A program made the position numbers and the translations under genes. A stretch of DNA of 64,000 bases, taken from positions 6,990,150 to 7,054,149 of the forward strand of contig OX387188.1 of the NCBI GenBank assembly GCA_947561395.2. Direction: 5' to 3'. The notes beneath the pieces are model-generated. The model was not told the origin of the DNA. It did not search any database and saw nothing but the letters and a program-made list of their open reading frames with translations. Source of the stretch: Buxus sempervirens (Eukaryota > Streptophyta > Magnoliopsida > Buxales > Buxaceae). Below, piece by piece: positions 22,955-34,760 of the stretch (the stretch's first letter is position 1; every line of letters starts with the position of its first letter).

Positions 22955-24397
22955 TGTAAAATCCCAAATTTTTAATAATAATTAAAATTTTTTATTTTTA
23001 GGACTATTAATTTATTTAAGTGATGAAAGTTCAGAAAAAAAAAGATTAAGTGGTTAAACCGGAATTCTCGGTTGAATCCAGATAGAAATTCTAATTATAA
23101 AAATAAGAAGCAATAATTATATTTTAATTTACTGGTTTAGGGTGGAGTGTCGCAAGGGCAATTTGGAAATTTCAGCAATTCGGAGATTATGTAAATTTGG
23201 GTAGGTGTTAATTATATCGTATTGTAATAATTTAATAAATTTTTAAGGTAAGTTTTATTAGATTCAATTAAGTGGGGTTGTATTTGTCTAGGTGGCAAAT
23301 CAGTAGATCAATGGTTATTAGGGCGTGGTGTAGGGAGTTCGGTGGAGGAGCATCGCATCGGATCATGAGCAGTTTAAAGGATTCTAGCAGAAACTATTTA
23401 AGGGAGCGGCTATTCATTGCTTATTTGGTTTGTTGATTCGATCAAGTGAATCTGAAAATCAGAGAAGAGATGGAAGAAGTTAGGATTCGAAAGAGAAGAG
23501 GGAGAGGAGAAGAAGAGGAATTCAGTGGATTTCGTAAGATCTGGTCATTGTGCTAATGGAGGGGAGATGAGCAGCTATTCAACTGCTGAAATCTCATTTT
23601 AGATCAATTTCAAATCTGGTAAGAGGAATTAAATTGTGATTTCTTTCAAAATTCCATTAGGAATTATAGAGGAAGAGCATAAGCATCTGGATCTAGCGTT
23701 TAAGGAATTTTTATTTGAATCTGGAGGTTGAAGGGAGAATCGGCTGAAGGAATTCAAAACCGATCCACTTTCTGGTTGCTGAAGGCATTGGTTTTTCCTG
23801 AATCAGGCAAGTAGCACCCTTTTTACAGTCATTTAATCGCAAGTTTTGTGTTATATGAGTATTTAGCATTGAATGAAACGAAAATCTGATTTGTTGGTTA
23901 TGAATGGGCATTTGATCAATAACCTGTCGGAGTTTTTGTATTTGCCACAAGTTGGAAGAACTGTCGGAGTAGAAATAACCTGGCGCCAAGTGCTACTGAC
24001 CTCTTAGAGGTCAACTCTAGTTCAAAATAAAAGGGGGGCTGATTGGCGCCAACCTCTCCAGGTCAGCCTTGGTCAGCGCCCAGCACACATTCAACAGCCA
24101 TGTGCGACTGTTTTATTCTTTGAGACTAGATTGAGTTCTAGCCTACCAAACCTTTTCAAATGAGTTACTTAAAGTTTAAATAGCATCCAAGTGTTATTAA
24201 AATCCTTTGGATATTAAACTTATAATATGGATTAAGGGATTAATGGAGTCAAGTATTAGCAAATATATGATAAAATTTTCTGCAACATTAGGTTGTGTCT
24301 CTTGTGAACATATTTTGTGTTCTAGCCTACTATATTGCTTCACCTGTGTTCTTTAAAAGTTAATTGGGATTCTACAGCTGTCAGAAACCTATGGAAA
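22955..24397 (+). repeat. Chromo-A 5' LTR, first part
   Basis: It begins tgtaaaatccc and matches 29772-31325 with few differences, apart from about 110 bases at 30735-30850 present only in the 3' LTR. It contains a TATA-like ctatttaaggg near 23395 and the ggcgcc-rich segment near 23980-24085. It stops where chromo-B begins. About 1.06 kb of LTR (matching 31326-32381) is missing from this copy. Confidence 0.82.
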
Positions 24398-24576
24398 GGA
24401 GATCCTTCGTACAAAGGTGATTCCACTTGTTAAGGTGCTGTGGCAGAATCATACAATGGAAGAAGCCACATGGGAGTTGGAATCTGAAATGTAGAAGAAA
24501 TACCCATCCTTATTTGAGGAATCACAAGGTAAATTTCGAGGACGAAATTTGTTTGTGGGGGGGGGGGGGTAGAGAA
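24398..24576 (+). pseudogene. Chromo-B pol 3' end with chromodomain remnant
   Basis: The plus strand encodes KVLWQNHTMEEATWELE near 24435-24490, the characteristic core of the chromodomain at the C-terminus of chromovirus integrase. It is followed, after a stop in the frame, by KYPSLFEES and a gaggacgaaattt tail. This domain is thought to direct integration to particular chromatin. A G-rich polypurine tract at about 24553-24575 leads directly into the LTR at 24577. Everything upstream in chromo-B is lost. Confidence 0.78.
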
Positions 24577-27101
24577 TGTAAAATCCCAGATTTTAGTAAT
24601 AAAATAATTATACTTAATAAATAAACTAACTGAGTTATTAATAATATGCAGTGGTTGAGGATTTGGTTCAACCTGGAGAAGACCAAGGTGAACCTAAGGA
24701 GAGCTTGGAAAGCTAATCTAAGGTGAGATTTTTAAATTTAAATTAAGGAGGAATTTTAGTTATTATTATTTAGATTGTTATAGTGTAGAACTAAGTAAAC
24801 AAAAAATAAAAAATAAAAATAAAGAGAATGAAAAGGAAGGTGGTCGAACCCAGATATTGGAGGGTTGACCCAAAAGTTTGCTTAGGTTGAGGTTTAATGG
24901 TTTGATTAGGTTAGGTTTAATGAAGGGGGTATTTTATTAAAGGAAATTAATTAATAAAATAACCTAAACCTGACATGCGACTATTCACGTCCAAGAGAAC
25001 AGCTACACGTCCAACTTCTCTTTTCTCTTCTATTCTTCAACTCTCCCATAGTAAGATCAAACCCTAATATTCAAGCTTTGGTTGGAGTAGTCTTAGAGAA
25101 GGAGGAAGGAGTATTTTCGTTCAGAAAAGCCCAAGTAAGAACAAGTTAGAAATAAGTTTATGTTTTGGGAGATAGAGCATTGTTTTTGGTTCCTAAAGAC
25201 ATGATTTTGATCCAGAAGTGATAGAGGCTTGACGTGATCGAATAGGCATTCATTGGAGTGATTTTGGAGAGCTTTTAGAGAAGGTTTAAGCTTCAGGAAC
25301 ATGTAAGTAGTCCCTTTAAGACTTGCACAAACAGATTTCGTGTTTAGTCGATATTCATGTTTATGCGGAGATTTGATGACTTGTTTGCATGTTTTATTAT
25401 GTTTTATTTGTTGGAAATTGTTCTAGCATGTTTATAAAGTACTTTAGAATGGATTTGATGCACTGGTTATTGAGTTGTTGAATTTTTAGCGATTTACGCA
25501 ATTTTTCGTAAGTTGTTGTCGCGACAGGCCGCCCGAACAGTCACTCGAGCGCCCCTGTCTGTTTGTTCAAACCCGAGAGCAATTAATACTCAGAAGCATT
25601 GTCACCCGAATAGTCGCTCGAGTGACCCACCCCTGAAACAACCTAAGTATAAGGCCGTTCGAGCGTCCCTTAGCCGCTCGAGTGCCCTGTCTGTCAGAAT
25701 TTTGAAATTTGCCAATCAGCCTAGTTTTTCACTACGGAATTGTTTTTATCCATTTGTAACTTATGTAACATCAAGTTTAGGGTATTTAGAGATAGTTTGC
25801 ACTAGCGGATGTTTAAAATTCATTTTTATAAAGATTTTAGGTAGATTTTACCAAAGAGGCACTTTTACTTAATACCATTGTTCCAAATGATTCTATTTTT
25901 AACCAAAGTTGATTTTATAAGTTCCTACACCTGTATTTGGGTGATATGAAGGTATTTTGTGCATCGATGGAGTCGATACACATACGGGGTCATATTTGCC
26001 CGTTGAAACCTGGAGTTTGGACATATGACTTGGTACATCTTGTTTTGGTTTTGGGTCATTGTTGTGACAAGGCAGGTGCCTGGTTTATTATTTCCGCAGG
26101 GCAAATTTGATTATTGCTAGTACAAATGAGGTTCTGTATTTGTGGGTGTTATTAGGAAGTATGTCCATTCCTTAGTTTGTTTTTCCACTGTTGAGTGGGC
26201 TTAGCAGTTATATGGATCCATAGAATAGCTAGTAAGTGAAATGTTTATTAGAGGGGTTTGAATTCTGTGTCATAGGAATTCCATCATCTCGAGGGTAGTA
26301 CTGCTCCTGGATAGGTCGGTTGCCACGTTACCCACTCATGGATAGGTTGGGCCGTACATGCTAACCCATGGTTGGGTTCTTCCGTTGGTGTTGAATAGCC
26401 AGACTGCAGGGTGGCTGGTCCATTTGTAATTCAATAAGGTAGCATATTGGCACATGTCTACTCTCTTTCTCTGGTTTACTATTTCATGAGTCTCATGAGT
26501 TGAACAACTGTGTTTGATCTATTTTCATTAAATTGTTGCTGATCTGTATTTATTGTGGTTAACCTGATTAAGCGTTGCATATTTTATTGTGGTCAACTAT
26601 TTGCATGACTACTTACTGAGATGTTGTTTCTCACATTATTGTTTTATCGATTTTGTTTTCAAATATTCTTGGAGAGGACGTTGCTGGTGTAGAGACTCCA
26701 GGGGATTATTGTGACTACCAGGAAGAGGATTATTTCATTCCTGTGTAGGTTCAGGAGAACATAGAGATCTAATTTAGCTTTTTGTTGAGGGATTGACATT
26801 AGTTTATTTTATTTTGATGATTTTGATGTTATTAGAAGGATTATTGGATATTTTAATTATACAACTTTAGTGGATGGTGCTTATTTTATTTAGTTGACCC
26901 TTTCCAAACTTTATGCATGAATTAATAATGAATTATTTTTGGTGGTTTAATTCCGCGCTTCTTGAAGAAATGTCTTTTAATTCCGCACTCTGATATAATT
27001 AATGAAATTGTATAAGTTTGGATTAGTGTTGTCTGGACCTTATCCTAACGAACCAGGTTTGGGTTTATGTTTCTATATAAACCTGGATCTGGGGCGTTAC
27101 A
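24577..27101 (+). mobile_element. Chromo-B 3' LTR
   Basis: An LTR of about 2.5 kb from tgtaaaatcccag to ggggcgttaca. It is the family of solo LTR M (49064-51268). A GC-rich section with ctcgagcg repeats lies at 25530-25695. The conserved block near 26611-26650 has a weak GAGA/TCTC stem, a T-rich tract and TTTTC. Its preceding polypurine tract and chromodomain tail show the chromovirus nature of this LTR class. The right flank resumes chromo-A at ggaac. Confidence 0.82.
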
Positions 27102-27510
27102 GGAACTTTTTGGAGCTAGAACTTAACCTTACAAAGTGGTCAAATTTCACGAGTCCCACTAATCTATGTTGCTTGATATTGTTTTGCCGGATTAGTCGGA
27201 TTAGTCGTGATTATTCGTCTTGTTATATATTTTACTCGTTCATGTTTTAGAAAATAAATGTATTTGAGCATGCATGTGCTACTTGCTGAGAAATTAGTAT
27301 CTTACACCGTTTTGTTTTCAGATCTCAGAAAGGTCGATACCGACGGGTATATGCTTGGTTCAGGTGAGTTGGGGATTTTTAGTTGACTCTAATTATTGAT
27401 TATTGTTTTTCATGTTTTCCTTCACTTTGATATATCGATCCTGTGTAGAAAGTTAACCCTTTGGAGGCGAGTTACTGTTTATTCTCGTAACCCGAACCCA
27501 GGGCGTTATA
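27102..27510 (+). repeat. Chromo-A 5' LTR, last part
   Basis: It matches 32382-32801 closely. The conserved block near 27283-27325 is damaged (GAGA...CTTAC in place of the stem). The end is gggcgttata, one base changed from gttaca. Confidence 0.8.
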
Positions 27511-27513
27511 GAA

Positions 27514-27534
27514 TGGTATCAAAGCATATCAGAG
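27514..27534 (+). other. Primer binding site of chromo-A
   Basis: The sequence tggtatcaaagc lies 4 bases after the 5' LTR. It resembles the complement of the 3' end of initiator tRNA-Met (tggtatcagagc), the usual primer of plant chromoviruses. A second copy-like segment, atatcagag, follows directly. Confidence 0.65.
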
Positions 27535-29756
27535 TTTTGAAAGGAAACATGGCATAGAAATGGGAAACCCTAGGATGGCCTTGGGGGTTGTGTGCTCGCT
27601 AGATAGCACTCCTTAAATAGGAAGTATAGGTTGAGAGTGTTTCTTCTACAGTTCTAGTAGTAACCACTATTGTTAAAGGTAAGTTATTTGATCCTTTATT
27701 CTATATTTATCTCATATGATATGGCTTGTTATTTGTGATATAATGTATTATTTTATTATTATTAATTTTGCATGATTAGAGAAAGGTTATCGAAGTTCTA
27801 TTCAGAAGGGAATTGGAAATCCTGAGAAGGAGTTGAAGTGAATTTTGAGAAAAACAGTAAGATGGAAATTTTGGAAAAGTGAGATAATCATATCTGTTAA
27901 TGATCATATGTGAAATTAGAAGTTGGAGATGTTTGTTTAAGCACCCAATACCTGTATACATAATTGGGAAATTAATTGAATGATGAGCCATATGTATATA
28001 GTTATACTTGAGTAGTGTAAAGCATCAGCCAATGCTGAACACATATTTGGGTATTAAGCTTTATACAAATGGGGTATGTAATTGTAATATCTACATGTAT
28101 ATAAGAAAAATTGTTGTGTGCTATATTTGCTTAAATTCAAGCCGAAAGGGGATCTACATGATTTCTTCCCTATCCTTCATATAGGTGCATATATATGAAA
28201 GGGTGGGTGACAACAAGTCATGGTGTTCTCTTCTGAGCTATTTTCATGTTTTATTAGTAAGTATTGATATTGAGAGTAAGAAATTATAAGTGGTTGGATT
28301 CATGAAGATTATTGAAGATGTATTAGTATTTTAGAAAATTTGTGAAGGTGCAGTGGAAGCATGGTGGTTCTAGAAGACAGTGGTGAAATTTCCGGAGGAG
28401 AAATTCTCCATCAGAATTTAGTGTTGGTAATCATGAAGTTACAAGAAAATTTGGGAGATATTACCTTTAGGGAATTGAGTGGAGGTACTATAATTAGAGA
28501 GTTGAGGTGTATATTGTTACAAAGGAAACCATAAGGAGAGGATTATAAAGAATTCTTTCAGATTTCCGATTTTCTTAATTTTAAGGATTAGATCTGGAAA
28601 TTCAGTGGAGCTTAGAGAGAGATCTGGATCTGATCATCATCTCTGTTGAAGTGGAGCTGAGCTATACCAACAGCAGCAACTTTCTATTCGTTCAGGAGCA
28701 TTAATCTCAGTTAAGTCCACTCAATTCAGTGAACTCTAGTGTGATCAGATCTGGAATTGGTGTTGATGTTTTTCACTTGAGGATTTGAGGACTTCAATCA
28801 CTCGAAATCAGCATTTAGAGGTAAGTAGCACCTCTTATCTTTGTTTTGGATGATCAATTTGAAGAAGTAAATTGTTTATGGGAATTGTATTTTGAATCAC
28901 TATTTTAGAATGGTTTTGTCGCCTACTTTTGCTAAGGATGATTTCATTGATGAATTAAATCCAAACCTTCATGAATACACTGTTTGGAGGGTTAGGAATA
29001 TACTGGAAATAGTTGGAATGTAAAATATTAGATCAATCCTAGATGAATTTCATCTACCGCAACTCCAACTGTGAAATCTGGTATGGGCGCTCAAGAAGGC
29101 TCAGGGGCGCCTACCTTCCCAGGGTTGGTGCCCAGCATAAATATCAGTCTATTTAATAATTGTTAGTTAATTTTATTTGGAGATTTACTTTAGGGGATTA
29201 ATATGAGATGGTTTAAGGAATTTTGGAGTCAAAGTAGAAATGCTGAAAATAGGGTTTATAAATGAAATGTATTAACAAAAGGAAATTGGTGAATGTATTC
29301 CGTAATGTATGTATATTCTTGAGTGTATTGGATTAGCAAAAGCAAATTTGTTATAGTAATTATATATGACCAGCATATTACTGAGATTAAATTGAGTTTT
29401 CTGGGAAGAATTTTACAACAAGCTATGTCAATTAAGTAGTTATTGTCATGATCTATTTTAAAAGTGAATTGTAGGCTTTGAGATGAAGTACTAAGGTCTT
29501 AGTGGTAGTCTGGTTTGATCCAGCATATTTGGGAGAGACAAGTATCAAGTTCAGATTTAAGGCCAGAGGTTAGTGGAGAAAGGAGATGAGGATGTCAGAG
29601 ATTTAGATTATAAGGATAGTTTAAATGGGGCCTAGAGGTAAGGTTCATGTGCCGGATAATGCAAAGTCCTGTGGATTGATACTGAATGAGAGGAAGAAAA
29701 AGTGCCTGGATTTTAGCTTCCTCACCGTGTCTTAAATTTCGAGGATGAAATTTTTT
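27535..29756 (+). other. Chromo-A internal region, non-coding
   Basis: No frame resembles gag or pol, and the longest frames are chance. The first part, to about 28250, is unassigned AT-rich sequence. About 28550-29510 looks like a diverged LTR of the A/N family: it has the cagatctgg/ctctg section, gaggtaagtagcacc near 28818, a GC-rich gggcgctca...ggcgcc segment near 29083-29135, and the following AT-rich section in the same order. Just before the polypurine tract, ttcgaggatgaaatt is a relic of the chromovirus pol end. Confidence 0.55.
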
Positions 29757-29771
29757 TGAAGGAGGGGAGAA
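29757..29771 (+). other. Polypurine tract of chromo-A
   Basis: The tract gaaggaggggaga directly precedes the LTR start tgtaaaatccc. It is preceded by the pol-end relic, as in chromo-B. Confidence 0.75.
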
Positions 29772-32700
29772 TGTAAAATCCCTAATTTTTAATAATAATT
29801 AAAATTTTTTATTTTTAGGACTATTAATTTATTTAAGTGATGAAAGTTCAGAAAAAAAAATATTAAGTGGTTAAACCGGAATTCTCGGGTGAATCCGGAT
29901 AGAAATTCTAATTATAAAAATAAGAAGCAATAATTATATTTTAATTTATTGGTTTAGGGTGGAGTGTCGCAAGGGCAATTTTAAAATTTCAGCAATTCGG
30001 AGATTATGTAAATTTGGGTAAGTGGTAATTATATTGTATTGTAATAATTTGATAAATTATTAAGGTAAATTTTATTAGATTCAATTAAGTGGGGTTGTAT
30101 TTGTCTAGGTGGCAAATCAGTAGATCAATGGTTATTAGGGCGTGGTGTAGGGAGTTCAGTGGAGGAGCATCGCACCGGATCATGAGAAGTTTAAAGGATT
30201 CTGGCAGCAACTATTTAAGGGAGCGGCTATTCATTGCTTATTTGGTTTGTTGATTCGATCAAGTGAATCTGAAAATCAGAGAAGAGGAGGAAGAAGTTAG
30301 GATTCAAAAGAGAAGAGGGAGAGGAGAAGAAGAGGAATTCAGTGGATTTCATTAGATCTGGTCATTGTGCTGATGGAGGGGAGATGAGTGGCTATTCAAC
30401 TGCTGAAATCTCATTTTAGATCAATTTCAGATCTGGTAAGAGGAATTAAATTGTGATTTCTTTCTAAATTCCTTTAGGAATTATAGAGGAAGAGCATAAG
30501 CATCTGGATCTAACGTTTAAGGAATTTTTATTTGAATCTGGAGGTTGAAGGGAGAATCGGCTGAAGGAATTTAGAACCGATCCACTTTCTGGTTGCTGAA
30601 GGCATTGGTTTTTCCCGAATCAGGCAAGTAGCACCCTTTTTACAGTCATTTAATCGCAAGTTTTGTGTTATATGAGTATTTAGCATTGAATGAAATGAAA
30701 ATCTGATTTGCTGGTTATGAATGGGCGTTTGATCAATGAGTTTTGTTAATCTTAGTTAGATTGATTCCAAGATTGTGTAGTTGTGTAATTTGAATGTTTT
30801 TCATGATGTCAAACTTGTTTTAGATGTAAGAAATAGGTTCAGACCTTGAGTTTTTGTATTATCCGCAAGTTGGAAGAATTGCCGGAGTAGAAATAACCTG
30901 GCGCCAAGTGAATCCAAGTGCTACTGACCTCTTAGAGGTCAACGCCAATTCAAAATAAAAGGGGGGCTGATTGGCGCCAACCTCTCCAGGTCAGCCCTGG
31001 TCAGCGCCCAGCACACATTCAACAACCATGTGCAGCTGATTTATTCTTTGAGCCTAGATTGAGTTCTAGCCTACCAAACCTTTTCAAATGAGTTAGTTAA
31101 AGTTTAAATAGCATCCAAGTGTTATTAAAATCCTTTGGATATTAAACTTATAATATGGATTAAGGGATTAATGGAGTCAAGTATTAGCAAATATATGATA
31201 AAATTTTCTGCAGCATTAGGTTGTGTCTCTTGTAAACATATTTTGTGTTCTAGCCTACTATATTGCTTCACCTGTGTTCTTTAAAAGTTAATTGGGATTC
31301 TAGAGCTATCAGAAACCTTTGGAAATCAATTTGGCAATATGGATTAAAGTTTATTTGGTATTGGGAACAATTATTAGAAAGGTTGTAAAACCTGAATTTC
31401 ATGTACTAAGAGTGTTGGTTATTCGGGGAGTTCTTGAACTGACTGTAATCACATTGAAATAGCTGGAATTATGTCATAACTTGAATATTGTTGAATTTAT
31501 ATTTTCTTAATGAGTCCCTGGTTATGGTTTTGGGTTGTAACATGAAAGGTAAAAATGATGAGATAGGAGCTGTTTCCTGTTTTGTGTTAATCTAAATTCT
31601 AATGCTGGATTTGTTTGCTGAATAATGGTTTCACCTCTGAAACTCCAGATTTGAAATGATATCTATTTTATGGAATTTTATTGAAATTATGGTGATGAGA
31701 CAGATTTGAATACTCTGAGTGTTTTCCGATTGTCTTATTTAATTACTGTATTCTTAATTGAAAGTTGGTATCAGAATTGCATTTACTTTATTCTTGGAAA
31801 TTGTTGCTTGAGAAAGTACTTTGGAAACTCCATGAGGGAGTAGGTCTTGGTCCTAAGTGACCATGTTATGTTTATTTGCACTCTGTTATATGTTGTTTTA
31901 CACGTCGGAAATACTTTTTGACTAAATCGAAGTTTATGTTTCACTGGTTGGATAAATTTAAAGCTATTTAGGGCTTAGCTTGTTATTGATCCATAATTTA
32001 GCTAGTAAGTGAAGTCAATCTATTTTGTTTGGTTAAAGTCTAGCTTCCTTCATGCATTTCCTTTTTATGGAGAGGCCTTCCATGAGGATAGTGCTGCAAA
32101 CCAAAATCACCCTAGTGCCTTTCCTCCATATAAAGAGGCCTTCCATGAGGGAAGTGCTGCAACAGCTCCCTTTCCACCCTAGAAGGGGTGAGGTCTATTT
32201 TGGCATCAGATTTGATAGTGGTTCTCAGACTGGATTGCATTCCCTTTCCACCCTAGAGAGGATGAGGTCTTGTGGTTCCACCAAGTGATGACGAGATTGG
32301 AATCAGAGTTTGCAGAGGTACCAGATTTTGCAGAGATATTAGATTTGGCAGAGGCATCAGAATTGGCAGAGGATTTCGGACTGGAACTATTTGGAGCTAG
32401 AACTTAACCTTACAAAGTGGTCAAATTTCACGAATCCCACTAATCTATGTTGCTTGATATTGTTTTGCCGAATTAGTCGGATTAGTCGTGATTATTCGTC
32501 TTGTTATATATTTTACTCGTTCATGTTTTAGAAAATAAATGTATTTGAGCATGCATGTGCTACTTGCTGAGATATTCGTATCTCACACCATTTTATTTTG
32601 TTTTGCTTACAGATCTCGGAAAGGTCGATACCGGCGGGTATATGCTTGGTTCAGGTGAGTTAGGGATTTTTAGTTGACTCTGATTATTTATTATTGTTTT

Positions 32701-32801
32701 TCATGTTTTCCTTCACTCTGATATATCAATCCTGTGTGGAAAGTTAACCCTTCGGAGACGAGTTACAGTTTATTCTCGTAACCCGGATCCGGGGCGTTAC
32801 A
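29772..32801 (+). repeat. Chromo-A 3' LTR
   Basis: A complete 3.03-kb LTR, tgtaaaatccc to ggggcgttaca. Features include a TATA-like ctatttaaggg near 30210, a ggcgcc-rich section at 30900-31015, purine-rich short repeats (about 19 bases, gcagaggtatcag-type) at 32310-32380, duplicated gaggccttccatgag segments at 32070-32160, and the stem-loop at 32569-32584. It serves as the intact reference for the interrupted 5' LTR. Confidence 0.85.
32569..32584 (+). other. Conserved LTR stem-loop in chromo-A
   Basis: Perfect arms GAGATA/TATCTC around TTCG, a stable RNA tetraloop sequence. A T-rich tract and ACAG follow. Confidence 0.7.
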
Positions 32802-33089
32802 TTCACGCTCCATGTTGGTGAAGCGATGGTATAGTTCCCCATGTATGAAAATCGGCCAATGAGGGTCTCTTCCTTCGACCCTGGCTTTCTTCCTTTCGGC
32901 ACACGTTCCATAAAGTTTTGCAAAATCTTCGGGCTGTGGATCGTATCCCAGGCCAAACCCATCGGCCTTCTCGTAGGGCTGGACAGCCGTCCTAATTCCC
33001 TGCTTGTACTTTCCAAGTCCTTCCCCAGTTCTAAGACCCCAATCAGCACACTCAGGGGCACCGAACATGCTGCTTCTTCTTCTTGGTAC
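32802..33089 (-). pseudogene. Tat-E G-patch domain
   Basis: Minus-strand frame 32763-33068 reads into the gene from ADWGLRTGEGLGKYKQGI to ADGFGLGYDP, a G-patch signature, then RDPHWPIFIHGELYHRFTNM. The last residues of that frame belong to chromo-A. The insertion falls inside the codons after the MER residues, and the gene continues at 22954. The same domain is at 10660-10985 in Tat-H and partly at 63778-64000 in Tat-Q. Confidence 0.75.
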
Positions 33090-33779
33090 CTACTGCCTCC
33101 TTTCAGATTCATGGATGTGGTTCACTTGTACCATCTCGATGGCTTGGAAGTTGAGTGACGTGGGCATCTCATAGTCTACGTAAGGTACTACCATATTCTC
33201 AAACTCCCAATGGTCCTCAGCATGCACAATAATCAGCTCATTTCCAGAGATAAATCTAACCATTCGGTGTAAAGTAGATGGCACAGCCCCAACTTGGTGC
33301 AACCATGGCCTCCCAATTAGCAAATTGAACGAGGCATTGATGTCCATAAGCTTGAAGGACATGGTGAACACCCTTTCTGCAATTCCAATGTCCAAGGTAA
33401 CCTCCCCTAGGGATTCCCGTCTAGCATTATCAAACCCACGAACATTGTGGGAACTCGGCTTGATTAATTCAGAGCTCAACTGTAGACTGTGAAAAGTCCT
33501 AACTAGGCAAATATTCAGTGCCGACCCATTATCAATCATCACACGCTTTACCATAAGGTCGAAGTACTTCATAGTTATGTACAGCGGCTCGGTATGATTG
33601 TGCCCTTCTAGTGGCAAATCCGCTGCGGAGAATGAGATGGCCTTTGGTGCCATGATTACAGACACCACTGACTCCAGTTGTTCCGGTGTGATGCTATCCG
33701 ATACGTGGGCATCATCCAAGACTTTCATTAGCACCGTCCTGTGCTTTTTTGAATCAATTAGAAATTGCATAATGGATAT
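33090..33779 (-). pseudogene. Tat-E aspartic protease
   Basis: A single 226-residue frame (33090-33770) carries the retropepsin fold. MIDNGSALNI is at about residues 78-87 with catalytic Asp 80, FDNARRESLGEVTLDI at 113-128, and FNLLIGRPWLHQVGAVPSTL at 148-167. Asn follows the catalytic Asp where many gypsy proteases have Thr, Ser or Gly. The upstream segment, LEGHNHTEPLYITMK, is the usual lead-in. The frame looks complete, but its gag side ends at a stop at 33771. Confidence 0.82.
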
Positions 33780-34339
33780 CTAAGCAAGCACCTTATTCAA
33801 CTGCTGGAGGAGATCATATTCAGGCACATGGACACTGTTGTGGAGATCAATGATCTCCTCCTCCATGGCTTTCCCTTTTCTTTTGTGGGTCGGTGGCAAT
33901 TCCGCGGCCACTTCCTTCCCTTTCTCTTTCCTCTTCTTCTCTTCTTCTGTTTCCCCCTCTAGTACGAGCAGAGGGTCAGTATTGATATATCGACCGGATT
34001 GGGTGATCTTGTCAATCTCAGCTTTAGTGGTGGTAATGGTAGATTGTTGGTAGAGGGGTTGGATAGGGTGGAGGTACAACGTGGTAGGATGGTGGTTCAA
34101 GGCGGAGTTGGGAAAGGTTTAAGGTGGGTGGTTCGAATGAGAGCACTGTAAGGTCATGTAGAGGACTATCCATTAAGTCAAAGATATTTTCTATGGATGG
34201 GTGCTGAATAAAAGAACTCTGGTTCTTCAAATGGGTAAAAATGTGTCAGAGGGAGATCTGGTGAGGTTTCGTCATCTGCCCCGATGACATTTATCGTCTG
34301 CTGCTCAACCTCTCCCCAAATGTACACTCTAACGATCTC
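33780..34339 (-). pseudogene. Tat-E gag to protease junction
   Basis: Frame 33780-34100 is highly charged (EGETEEEKKRKEKGKEV, then HKRKGKAMEEEIIDLH) and ends in VHVPEYDLLQQLNKVLA. It links the gag tail to the protease. The 34024-34230 frame overlaps it with SSFIQHPSIENIFDLM-type sequence. No known domain is recognised; its place is conserved in Tat-H (11640-11960). Confidence 0.6.
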
Positions 34340-34760
34340 TCATGGTCGGCCAATCAACAAGTACGGATCAATCTGCTTGTCATTGCCTTGTACACTGATA
34401 ATCTGATTGATAGATGTACTGGTGGACGCTTTAGAATGGTCCGGGAGAGGATTGGTGGAGGTGGCAGTAGCAAGTGTTGGCACTGTTGGGGGTGGGGGGT
34501 CTACAGAAATCCTCTTACTGTCAATGAGGTCCTGTATATCATGCCTCAAATGCCAACAACGATTGGTATGATGCCCAAGAGCACCCGAGTGGTACTCACA
34601 TAGTTCTGCTACATTATAACTTCTTGAATTGACCAACCGGGGATTTGGGGGCTTGACCTGAAGATCCCCCTTCTTTAGCAGCGTAGGCAATAACTCGACT
34701 GGTGCATATGGCAGGGGGTTGAATACCCTTTTCATCCTGGCCTCCATTTCTTCCCTAGTC
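34340..34760 (-). pseudogene. Tat-E gag zinc-knuckle region
   Basis: The 135-residue frame 34340-34747 begins MEARMKRVFNPLPYAPVELL, then has CEYHSGALGHHTNRCWHLRH (Cys, His, His, Cys in the order usual for Tat gag), IQDLIDSKRISVDPPP and a proline/threonine-rich tail. The knuckle would bind RNA during packaging. This intact version shows where F cut the Tat-H copy, between GHH and the next Thr. Confidence 0.8.

Larger units (their letters stand above)
22955..32801 (+). mobile_element. Chromo-A: non-autonomous chromovirus-type LTR element
   Basis: A plus-strand element with a 5' LTR (22955-24397 and 27102-27510), primer site (27514), a 2.26-kb internal region without retroelement coding capacity, polypurine tract (29757-29771) and 3' LTR (29772-32801). 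Flanks tttac (22950-22954) and ttcac (32802-32806) are a 5-bp target duplication with one change. Tat-H and Tat-Q are continuous across this point, which confirms insertion. The LTRs differ at roughly 4% of sites by eye over the first 300 bases. Large LTRs with a non-coding interior resemble the LARD type. Mobilisation would need proteins from a related chromovirus. Confidence 0.85.
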
